This document shows positions 54,109 to 62,461 of a stretch of 64,000 nucleotides of DNA, piece by piece. Position 1 is the first letter of the stretch; each line of letters begins with the position of its first letter. Below the pieces are notes generated by a model. It saw only the letters and a program-made list of their open reading frames with translations. It was not told the origin of the DNA and ran no database searches. Source of the DNA: JACJXF01 sp964349045 (GTDB taxonomy: Bacteria > Bacteroidota > Bacteroidia > Bacteroidales > GCA-2748055); the NCBI GenBank assembly GCA_964349045.1, contig CAYGFI010000005.1, forward strand, positions 1 through 64,000, in the 5' to 3' direction. Made by a program: the position numbers and the translations under genes.

Positions 54109-56430
54109 CTATTGAGTATCCGATTCATTTACCAAAAGGACCTTGTCAATCTGGTGAATAACAGCGTTGGAAATGACATTGGGGAATACTTCCAGTCCCC
54201 CTACCCCCTCTGAAGTAACAAGTTTCCTTACCGTAATAATATTGGTATTGGGTGATTCAGGAATAGCTATGTAATCTGAACCTGACAGACCCGGGATATT
54301 TATTTCATCAACACCGGGATTTATATATACCTTGGTGAAGATAGTTGTAAAGGGTGTGGATTTTTCATCAATCCTGGTAGTCTCATAATATTTTGCAGGC
54401 TTATTTCCGTCAGTAAAAATCATGTCTCCCTGTATAAAATGGAAAAGAAGAAATTGCTTAAGATCCGGAACACTCATTGTATCTACCTGATATTCAGTTA
54501 AAGCTGCCACACTTGGTATAAATACGGTATAAAATTCATTGTCGGAAATGAATTTATAAGTGTAAAGTTTGTCGTTTGTCAAACCAGCTTTTTTAAGCAG
54601 ATTGTGAAAATAAGGAAAGGAAGTTGAAATTTTCTGAAATAAATCAACAGATGCAAAATTGAACCAGTTTGAAATATTATAGGTAATCCCGTTATCAGCA
54701 TTTGTGCTTATTTGTTTGGGAAAAACATTTACTTGCTCTTCTCCGCTGTAACCTATAGTTGAAGGAGCCGTTCCGCTTACCTCACCTGTTTCGTTGTTAA
54801 AAATTAAAAAATTCCCGGCAAGATTTCGGATAAACTCTTTTTTCGCGATTCCATTTGGAATTTCTACACCTATATGATTAAGAATCAACCTACGTAGCTC
54901 ATTTGTCGATAACGAAATTTCCTGAAACTGGTCCCCCGATGTCTGAAAAAGCGAAAACCGGTCATTAATCGGATTATATATAAGGGAGGAATCAAACCGC
55001 AGGTTTAAATCCGATTCCGCATAAAGTAAATAATTATTAGATTCTTTTTTTAGTGCAGGCAATAAGCCTGTTTTTTCAATGGCATACATAGCAATTGAAT
55101 AACCCCGCTGAAGGTAAATAGGCCCGGTAATGCTCTTAAATGCCCGGGGAACTATCATTTTATTTACGCCAATGAAACTGCAATTGCTTCCAAATTCCTT
55201 ATGAATTATGGTCGAAGGATCAACATATATTATATCTTTCTCACCATTATAAAATCCTTTATAGAAATCAGAAGGATAAATTGCATTGTAAGACATTTGC
55301 GTATTTGCCATCATTCTTTTTATATGAAGAGGAGTCTCTTTTAATGACCCCCAATTATCGGGACCGGCAATATATTCACTGATGAATGCATCAAATGCAT
55401 CATTGGTAGGAGCTATCAACCCATGATGATAGCGGATAGAAACATTACCCGGTAATCCGACTGTCCCCAATGGAGCTTTTGTTTGCTCATTCGTAATGTT
55501 AAATGCCAGTTTTGGAAAGCTTATGTCAAAAAGGGAATCTACCGTATATCCAAGGTCTGCTCCTGGTTGTGCGATAGTTCTTTCCCGGTTATAAAGGAAT
55601 TCCGGAAATATATCAACCAGGTCAAGGAACTTACTGTAAGAAATGTCATCATTCTTTGTGCTGAGAATCTGGTAAGCGTTTTTAAGTGGTTCAATCACCC
55701 TGTCAATTACATGGATAAACCCGTTTTCAGCAAAAATGTCACCGGTAATTATTTTCCCACTGACAAAGTAAATATCATTCGGACTATCAAAAGGCCTTTC
55801 AAAATAGAAAGTAAAATCATTCGAGCTAAGATCGAAAATGTTAAAGTACTCATTGTAAAAAACCGGTGCATATTTTCTGGAATCAGTTGCCTGTCGTCTG
55901 TACCAGTCAGTGAGAAGTGTGTCAACAATAGCAATCACCTTGTTTTCATTGACCTTAACCCCATATTTCGGGTCCTTATCACGCAACAAAGTTTCCCTTT
56001 TAAAACCTTTGGGCTTGTCGTTATTTATGTCAGTTGAATCGATCCATCCATGCACATCCAGGGATCTGAGCTGGAGTTTACTCCAGGGATTCTGCACAAT
56101 ATGAAATTTAACAATACGGTTTAATTCGTCAGGTGGAATATCTGTAACAGAGTTATATCCGGGATGAGACTGCAAATATAGTGTAAAGGCATCATTGTCC
56201 GGGGCAAATACAGTATAACTCCCTGAAGTATTAATAATAGTGTCATAACCGGTTATTTCCAGGCACCGGGCAAACTGAGAAAGTTCAGGACGAGACTTAA
56301 TCTGGATAAACAACTTTCCTGCGAGCCAGTCAGGACGGGCATATTTGTCAGAAAGTTCAAGGTCTTCTTTGCAACTGATAATGCTTGCAAACAACAATGC
56401 AAGAAACAATAATTTTTTGATTCGAATCAT
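54109..56430 (-). CDS. Large FAS1-repeat lipoprotein
   Basis: A 773-residue lipoprotein (FASIISCKEDLEL, Cys20) with about four FAS1-like blocks: SGSYTVFAPDNDAFTLYL to NGFIHVIDRVIEP (residues 45-240), GLIAPTNDAFDAFI to GVNKMIVPRAF, RGYSIAMYAIEKTGLLPALK onward, and NEFYTVFIPSVAALTEY to SNAVIHQIDKVLL at the end. It is the first gene of the seven-gene minus-strand operon. Its upstream region contains the AraC-linked mirror block. A surface adhesion or glycan-capture role is inferred. Confidence 0.82.
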   Translation of the reverse strand: MIRIKKLLFLALLFASIISCKEDLELSDKYARPDWLAGKLFIQIKSRPELSQFARCLEITGYDTIINTSGSYTVFAPDNDAFTLYLQSHPGYNSVTDIPPDELNRIVKFHIVQNPWSKLQLRSLDVHGWIDSTDINNDKPKGFKRETLLRDKDPKYGVKVNENKVIAIVDTLLTDWYRRQATDSRKYAPVFYNEYFNIFDLSSNDFTFYFERPFDSPNDIYFVSGKIITGDIFAENGFIHVIDRVIEPLKNAYQILSTKNDDISYSKFLDLVDIFPEFLYNRERTIAQPGADLGYTVDSLFDISFPKLAFNITNEQTKAPLGTVGLPGNVSIRYHHGLIAPTNDAFDAFISEYIAGPDNWGSLKETPLHIKRMMANTQMSYNAIYPSDFYKGFYNGEKDIIYVDPSTIIHKEFGSNCSFIGVNKMIVPRAFKSITGPIYLQRGYSIAMYAIEKTGLLPALKKESNNYLLYAESDLNLRFDSSLIYNPINDRFSLFQTSGDQFQEISLSTNELRRLILNHIGVEIPNGIAKKEFIRNLAGNFLIFNNETGEVSGTAPSTIGYSGEEQVNVFPKQISTNADNGITYNISNWFNFASVDLFQKISTSFPYFHNLLKKAGLTNDKLYTYKFISDNEFYTVFIPSVAALTEYQVDTMSVPDLKQFLLFHFIQGDMIFTDGNKPAKYYETTRIDEKSTPFTTIFTKVYINPGVDEINIPGLSGSDYIAIPESPNTNIITVRKLVTSEGVGGLEVFPNVISNAVIHQIDKVLLVNESDTQ

Positions 56431-56576
56431 TTTATTCGTTTCTAATAGTAGTTTGAGGTACGTTAAAAACAGAGCTTGTGGAGTTGTTTCAAAAGTACTA
56501 AATTTTGTTTAAATCCAAATCGATTGAAATATATAAATCTGCTTACCTATTAATTACTTTTTTAAATATTTAAGAT

Positions 56577-56733
56577 ATTTTAAAGTAGGACAAGTTATTA
56601 TTTCATCACCAACAAAAAGTTCCTGTACTATTATATTCTTGTGTCATCAATATAGTAATGAATAGCCAAAATAAGGAAACAATTAAATATGATAGTCCGA
56701 GCAGATTACCCAGATCATACATTATTTTAACAT
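56577..56733 (-). promoter_or_regulatory. Left mirror promoter block of the FAS1-SusC-SusD operon
   Basis: Read on the minus strand, 56733 down to 56657 matches 58163-58239 at 68 of 77 bases. The likeness continues colinearly without gaps to about 56577 and includes an identical ACTTTTTGTT (56611-56620) followed 14 bp later by TAACTTG (56591-56597), a possible promoter pair. The 77-bp part ends 227 bp before the FAS1 start. No gene lies in 56431-57104. Confidence 0.8.
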
Positions 56734-56821
56734 TTTTTTAACAACATTTATTTATTTCCATTTTGCTTTAAAAGGAATTCTTTGAGTAGTTAAAAATAAA
56801 CTGTATTTATTTATTGTGAAA

Positions 56822-56853
56822 TGAACAAAATGGACTATAATTTGCACAAAATG
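56822..56853 (+). promoter_or_regulatory. AraC-type operator, left copy
   Basis: Two direct repeats, TGAACAAAATGGA and TGCACAAAATGGA, start 21 bp apart (two helical turns), as expected for two AraC-family subunits. The 32-bp unit recurs inverted at 58023-58054 with 27 of 32 matches. It lies 392 bp before the minus-strand operon and 252 bp before araC. Confidence 0.75.
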
Positions 56854-57104
56854 GATAAAGTAAAGTGTGTTGGTCAGGAGATTCAAAATGCCAATTGAAC
56901 GAAGCCAGGATCTCTCATTGCGGGAATACAAAATATATCAATAGTTAAGTCAAACTCACTGATATTGAAAACAATGTACGTAAAACATATTGAAATATTT
57001 CCTGGAAACCTAACACATCATTTTAACCTTTCCGGAAAAATATTAGCATTTTGCAATTTACCCTTTCAAAAACCTATCTTTGAGAATAATTACCCGATAA
57101 ATCC

Positions 57105-58007
57105 ATGGAAGATTTCTTCAAATACCTTACTCCCGGTGAAGAAGATATTGGTTGGGGACTTTACCTGAATGTTGTAGGTAAAACCATTATTCCGCCAGGA
57201 CTGATTTATCCCAGTATCGATCACCCCAGCGGTTATTTTTTCACTTGGGACAAGGGACGGGTTCTTCATGAATACCAGATCGTATATATTTCAGAAGGCG
57301 ATGGGATCTTTGAAGATGAAACCGGCGAATTCCCTATTAAAGCAGGATCGCTACTAATTCTGCAGCCTGGAAGATGGCATCGGTATAAACCGGACCCGGG
57401 TAAAGGATGGACAGAAAGTTATGTTGGATTTAATGGTCTTTCGGCAAATTTAATGTTTACCAATCCTCAACTTACTCTTATAAAACCCGTTGTCCATATT
57501 GGTAACCGTGAGGAATTCATTGACACGTATTATAAAATATTCAGATTTGCACAAGCTGAAAAGCCTGGATTCCAACAGATTACTGCAGGTATGGTAATGA
57601 AACTCCTGGGATATCTTATTTCAATTGAAAAAAGACTTGATTTCTCGGAGAAAAGAATCGAGAAAATCATAGAAAAAGCATGTTTTCTCATAAGAGAAAA
57701 TATTGAAAAGGAAATTGATTTTAAACAGTATGCAGATGAGAACTGTGTAGCATATTCCTATTTCAGAAGAATGTTTAAAATGTATACCGGATTACCCCCG
57801 GCTAAATATCATCTTGACCTTAAGATCATCAGGAGCCGTGAATTATTGCTTTCAACTGATAAAATAATCAAGGAAATCTGCAATGAAGTTGGATTTGAAT
57901 CAACTTATTATTTCAGCAGACTATTTAAAAAAAAAACAGGTATTTCTCCTTCCCTCTTCAGAACTTCGGCCAATAATCAAAAAGGGCAGAAAAAAATTAT
58001 TCGGTGA
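57105..58007 (+). CDS. AraC-family transcriptional regulator
   Basis: A 300-residue regulator. Residues 30-125 form a cupin-type sensor (HEYQIVYISEGDGIFEDETG, IKAGSLLILQPGRWHRYKP). Residues 200-292 form the double helix-turn-helix (ENCVAYSYFRRMFKMYTGLP, KIIKEICNEVGFESTYYFSR and LFKKKTGISPSLFR). It sits between two outward-facing operons and is flanked by inverted copies of an operator-like element, so it is the likely activator of both. The ligand is probably a sugar. Confidence 0.93.
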   Translation: MEDFFKYLTPGEEDIGWGLYLNVVGKTIIPPGLIYPSIDHPSGYFFTWDKGRVLHEYQIVYISEGDGIFEDETGEFPIKAGSLLILQPGRWHRYKPDPGKGWTESYVGFNGLSANLMFTNPQLTLIKPVVHIGNREEFIDTYYKIFRFAQAEKPGFQQITAGMVMKLLGYLISIEKRLDFSEKRIEKIIEKACFLIRENIEKEIDFKQYADENCVAYSYFRRMFKMYTGLPPAKYHLDLKIIRSRELLLSTDKIIKEICNEVGFESTYYFSRLFKKKTGISPSLFRTSANNQKGQKKIIR

Positions 58008-58022
58008 TTTCCGTTATTTAGT

Positions 58023-58054
58023 CATTTTGTGCAAACTTTGGTTCACTTTGTTCA
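58023..58054 (-). promoter_or_regulatory. AraC-type operator, right copy (inverted)
   Basis: The minus strand reads TGAACAAAGTGAACC and later TTTGCACAAAATG, aligned without gaps to 56822-56853 (27 of 32). It starts 16 bp after the araC stop and lies 420 bp before the plus-strand operon start. Confidence 0.75.
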
Positions 58055-58162
58055 TTTAACTTGACCTTAACGTATCCTAATTTTACCTGTTCTAAGGATT
58101 ACGTTAAGATGTAAATGAAAATAAATATATAAAAATCATTATCTGTATATATTCCCATAATA

Positions 58163-58319
58163 ATGTTAAAATAGTGTATGATCTGGGTAATCTGCTCGAA
58201 CAATCATATTAAAATGTTTGTTTATTTTGGATAATCATTTAATATGTAATGGCATAAAAGAATAAATACATTTTCACTTTTTGTTTGGTATGTAATAATT
58301 TCATATCCTTGCTTAAAAT
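58163..58319 (+). promoter_or_regulatory. Right mirror promoter block of the plus-strand operon
   Basis: The inverted counterpart of 56577-56733. The 77-bp core contains ATGATCTGGGTAATCTGCTC. ACTTTTTGTT at 58276-58285 and TAATTTC at 58296-58302 occupy the same offsets as on the left. The core ends 235 bp before the start codon at 58474. From 58320 to 58473 I see only an AT-rich leader. Confidence 0.8.
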
Positions 58320-58473
58320 TTCTTTGATAATTGTAATTAATTGATTTGCAGTTTAAAATATATTTATTAGGTGAACTAATAATTTCATAGCATGTTTTTT
58401 TATTTGGATTTTGTTTTTAGCTGTTTTAATATTGTTTATCCTTAAATATTTTACTAATCCTAAACTGATAATT

Positions 58474-61400
58474 ATGAAGACAAAACTACTATTGATTGTT
58501 CTTCTTATGGTTGCCGGGATTCTGAATGCCCAGGATACCATAAGAACTCTTGTGATTACGGAGTACAGGGGTGATGATTCACGTCAAAACTTCGTTGAAA
58601 TCAGCAATGTTGGTACAACAACATTAAACCTTGCTAATTTTCAGATTGGAACCGTTTCTCCCTGGAGTACTCCGATAGAAAGAGGCAATCTGCGAAAAGC
58701 ATGGAATTTAATAGGGAATACACCCTGGCCATTTACAGTAGTGCTTCGGTTGCCGGAAAAAAATCTTGCTCCCGGTAAATCTTTTACTATCGGTCCATTG
58801 TACGACTGGAACCCTGAAGCATTTAACAGGGGAGACCCAAGAGGCATCCGGGTCATGAACAAAAAGGAATGGTGGACCCTTGCAGACATTCAGGCCCATT
58901 TTCCTGAAAACCCGAAGCAGCCAGACCCTACAGATAGTGCAAATATCTGGCACCGTCTGATTGATCAGTGGGGCGGCGCTTATGGTATATACCTCGCACA
59001 GTATCTTTCACCAACCGACTCTGTTGTAATTGATTTGGTGAATGTTTATGAATGGGATGCCGATGGCACAAGAGATGAGAGTCCTCATGATGTGGCAGGT
59101 GTTACCCATGCTACAAGAACTGCTACACTTATTCGCAAGTTCAGCGTGAAGAAAGGGAATCTTGATTTTCTGAAAGCAGCCGGACTTGATTATACCGACT
59201 CCGAATGGATACCCATTCCCCATCTTACCGGCGGCTGGGAACCTCATCGGTCCTTGTTCTGGACTGCTGGTAACCATGGAGATTATAATTTGGACGAAGC
59301 AACACTTACCTCAAATACTGTTGATATAAACTGGACCAACCATGTTCTTACGGTTCCCTGGGGTGTAAGGAGAGACGATTCACTTATGTACCAGTTTAAC
59401 CGTAAACCCGGTTTAGCTTGGCATTTTGATTATGCCCCGTCATCTGTCGATTCTGCATTCTATTCTCTCAGAACCGGTGATGCCATGACTATTTATGCCT
59501 GTGGAAATGATGTGGATATTATTAAATTTGATATTGTTGTTTCTCCTCCTACAGCTGGTGAAAACAGGGTTGTACCTAAAAAGATGGGAAATTTACATGG
59601 ATATTTCTCCCTTGGTCCACCCAGCTGGGTAGTAACTGATAAGGTTCCCGGCATGGATACCATTCAGGAGATTCCCTTTGGAATCCGGTCGGATACCCTG
59701 CTCAAATATCTCGAAAAAGCTCCCGAAGCAAACTGGGAATTCGAATGGGTTGACGGTAATGTCAGGACAGATCTACAGACCGGTGATATCCTGAAAGTTA
59801 CAGCCAAGAATGCAAGCGTAAAGAGATACTATATTAAGCCAAATAAAATCCAGAAAAGCCATAATGCTAACCTGGCCTCTATCACCTGGCCTGATATTCC
59901 TGAATTCTATAAAGGTCTCTATGGGTGGGTTGGTGATACTATTCCAACTTTCGCGACCAGCAAAACCGAATACATTCTCCAGGTTCCCCTCGATGTAACT
60001 GGTATACCTGCTTTGGTTGGGAAAACACAGAATATCAATGCACAACTTGAGGTTGACAGGGCTAAAAATTTAACCGGATCTAATGCAGACAAAACGGTTA
60101 CATTTACAGTTACGGCCCAGGATGATACCACTATAATGGTATACAAGGTTCAGCTCGAAAAAGAAAAAGACCTATCCAATATTCAACCCTGGGTGGGAAA
60201 ACCATTTATTTCACAATTTGTCTGGATGAATGATTTCCGCAATACTTTTCTTGAAGTAGTAAATCCGGGAACCGAACCTCTTGATTTAAGTAATTATATG
60301 ATCGTTTCCGGGTATGCTGCCAATCCGGCTGACGCCATCAGACAAGCCGCAGGAACCGGTGATTTTGCCGAAAGGTATAGAAAATATATCCCAGGCTATA
60401 AATGGGTACCGGAAGCTGATTGGGCAACAAAACCAGGCATCGCTCAACCGGATGTAAATATTGATCCGATTGTTCAGGCTGGAGATGTCTTTGTTTTGGC
60501 TCAAATTTACTGGGATAGTCCGGATGGAAGCGCTCCTACTTTCATAAAGCCTCAGGTTGATCTTGATTTAGCGAATAACCCATGGGATGAACCATTAGCA
60601 CAGTGGTCATCTCTTGAAATGTGGTTTGGAAAAGTCTATTTATTCGAAATCCTGAACGATTCTGTTAAAACAGGAAAAAAACCTGCAACAGATCCGAATG
60701 ATTTTGAACTTCTTGACTGCTTTGCCGATAATGCCGGACAATGGAATGTTGGAGGTATTCCTGCAGGTCAAACCTTTGGTTATACCAGAAAGCCGGAAGT
60801 TTATCTAGGCAATCCTGTTATTGGAGGCTCATTTGGTACAACAGAAGAGAATAGTGAATGGGTAATGCTTAATGAAGCCCGGCTGCAGGCAAAAGGTTAC
60901 CCCTGGCCAAACTGGAGAGCCTATACCTGTGAAGGTATTGGTTCTCACTTCATGAAGGCTTATACCGGCTATATGTCCATTGTTGGATCAAATGCCTACA
61001 AAGTTTCTGAAGGTTACACCAATGCAGAGACCATCAGAGGGATCGTAACCGGAACCACTGTATCAGATTTTCTTGCTGCTTTATCAAAAGTAGATGAAGG
61101 TCAAACCCTGACAGTAAAAAGAGCTGGTGTTGCTGTTCTATCAACTTCTGCACTTGTAAATGGAGATGTTCTTGAAGTGGTTTCCGCTGACGCAGTTAAT
61201 ACAACCAAATACACTCTTGAAGTTACTGCCGGTGGTTTACCCGATAACGCGGTTCTTACTTCAACTCAATATACAATTGCAATTACGGGTGCAACCGGAA
61301 CAATATCAGGTTTTGATTATAGTGTACCCTTAAGGACAATTGTTGAAAATGTTGTAGTTCCTGATGGTGCAACATTCAATGTTATAGACGGAAACAATGC

Positions 61401-62298
61401 ATACGTGCCCCTTATGATCCTGAATTATGATACCATTTTGGTGGCTGTCCGGGTAAATTCCAATACATATTTTGAAGTAATAGCTGAAAACGGAACTACC
61501 AAGATTGTTTACCAGCTGATACCAAACATGATGAACAGCGGTGCATTTGTAACCTCCAATGTTTTTACTGTAAACCATTCGGCTTCACTCATATCTGATG
61601 TTCCTGATGGTGCCGGAGTATATGGTTTTATGAAGTATATTATACCTGCTCCAGGTGCAACAGTTAAACTGATTGATAAACTTGGTTATGAAAGGACCAT
61701 GGGTAATATCTATGTAGACGACCGGATTTTAGTTACTTCTGAAGATGGTCTGACAACCAAGATATATTATCTGAAGGTTTTACGTGAAATATCCAATTAC
61801 CTTGCATATGTATTATCCGATATCTATGCTGTTGATCAGATAGGGTATACAATTACAGGTGATTTCAGTGTTGCAACCACTGTAAGCAGCTTCCTCGCAA
61901 ACCTTATCCCCGCTGAAGGAGCTACAATGAAGGTAACAAACGCTGCTGGTGTTCAACAAACCGGCAACATGGCGGTTGGTAATTTACTTGTTGTTTCTGC
62001 AGGTGATGGTATTACCACGGTAACCTATTCACTTGAAGTTGGAACAAGTGTACGCAATATCAACGCTGGTTCAATAAATGTTTATCCAAACCCGAGTAAC
62101 GGAATGATCTATGTCTCCGGCCTCGAAACAGGACACAGGGTAGCCGTTACCAATATGCTGGGTCAGAGATTGATTGACAGGGAAGTTAAACAGAACATCG
62201 AAATGTTCAACCTGGAAGGTCAGTCTGGCGGAGTTTATTTCATAACTGTTAATAACGGAAACCAGGTTGTAGGTCGCTACAAACTGATTCTGCAATAA
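58474..62298 (+). CDS. Multidomain secreted protein with lamin-tail domains and type IX sorting tail
   Basis: A 1274-residue exported protein. The ATG at 58474 gives a clean signal (MKTKLLLIVLLMVAGILNAQ), whereas the longer frame from 58411 does not. Two lamin-tail-like domains are seen: LVITEYRGDDSRQNFVEISN at the start and FLEVVNPGTEPLDLSNYMIV near residue 600. Four related beta modules of about 85 residues follow from residue 850, each ending in a pattern like GDVLEVVSADAVNTTKYTLEV. The last 75 residues are a type A sorting domain (INVYPNPSNGMIYVSGL to GRYKLILQ). It is probably surface-attached through PorU. No catalytic domain is recognised. Confidence 0.8.
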   Translation: MKTKLLLIVLLMVAGILNAQDTIRTLVITEYRGDDSRQNFVEISNVGTTTLNLANFQIGTVSPWSTPIERGNLRKAWNLIGNTPWPFTVVLRLPEKNLAPGKSFTIGPLYDWNPEAFNRGDPRGIRVMNKKEWWTLADIQAHFPENPKQPDPTDSANIWHRLIDQWGGAYGIYLAQYLSPTDSVVIDLVNVYEWDADGTRDESPHDVAGVTHATRTATLIRKFSVKKGNLDFLKAAGLDYTDSEWIPIPHLTGGWEPHRSLFWTAGNHGDYNLDEATLTSNTVDINWTNHVLTVPWGVRRDDSLMYQFNRKPGLAWHFDYAPSSVDSAFYSLRTGDAMTIYACGNDVDIIKFDIVVSPPTAGENRVVPKKMGNLHGYFSLGPPSWVVTDKVPGMDTIQEIPFGIRSDTLLKYLEKAPEANWEFEWVDGNVRTDLQTGDILKVTAKNASVKRYYIKPNKIQKSHNANLASITWPDIPEFYKGLYGWVGDTIPTFATSKTEYILQVPLDVTGIPALVGKTQNINAQLEVDRAKNLTGSNADKTVTFTVTAQDDTTIMVYKVQLEKEKDLSNIQPWVGKPFISQFVWMNDFRNTFLEVVNPGTEPLDLSNYMIVSGYAANPADAIRQAAGTGDFAERYRKYIPGYKWVPEADWATKPGIAQPDVNIDPIVQAGDVFVLAQIYWDSPDGSAPTFIKPQVDLDLANNPWDEPLAQWSSLEMWFGKVYLFEILNDSVKTGKKPATDPNDFELLDCFADNAGQWNVGGIPAGQTFGYTRKPEVYLGNPVIGGSFGTTEENSEWVMLNEARLQAKGYPWPNWRAYTCEGIGSHFMKAYTGYMSIVGSNAYKVSEGYTNAETIRGIVTGTTVSDFLAALSKVDEGQTLTVKRAGVAVLSTSALVNGDVLEVVSADAVNTTKYTLEVTAGGLPDNAVLTSTQYTIAITGATGTISGFDYSVPLRTIVENVVVPDGATFNVIDGNNAYVPLMILNYDTILVAVRVNSNTYFEVIAENGTTKIVYQLIPNMMNSGAFVTSNVFTVNHSASLISDVPDGAGVYGFMKYIIPAPGATVKLIDKLGYERTMGNIYVDDRILVTSEDGLTTKIYYLKVLREISNYLAYVLSDIYAVDQIGYTITGDFSVATTVSSFLANLIPAEGATMKVTNAAGVQQTGNMAVGNLLVVSAGDGITTVTYSLEVGTSVRNINAGSINVYPNPSNGMIYVSGLETGHRVAVTNMLGQRLIDREVKQNIEMFNLEGQSGGVYFITVNNGNQVVGRYKLILQ

Positions 62299-62313
62299 CA
62301 TTTTTCTAAACTA

Positions 62314-62355
62314 AAAAAGAGGCTGTCTCTGCATGGAGACGGCCTCTTTCTTTTT
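62314..62355 (+). terminator. Strong rho-independent terminator
   Basis: AAAGAGGCTGTCTC pairs with GGAGACGGCCTCTTT around TGCAT, with one bulge, and is followed by CTTTTT. It lies 16 bp after the stop of the sorting-domain protein, so the next gene probably has read-through or its own promoter. Confidence 0.85.
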
Positions 62356-62461
62356 GAATGCTTTGCAGATTTTGTTTTTACAATTCACCTGCACATCAAT
62401 ACCTACCCGAAAATATATCCCTGCAGGAATTGGTAAATAAAAATTTAAAACAGATATAAAA

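Noticed and set aside
56657..58239. An invertible DNA switch around araC
   Set aside because: The inverted arms are only about 88% identical, each with promoter-like DNA facing outward, and no invertase is encoded here. Shared regulation explains them better.
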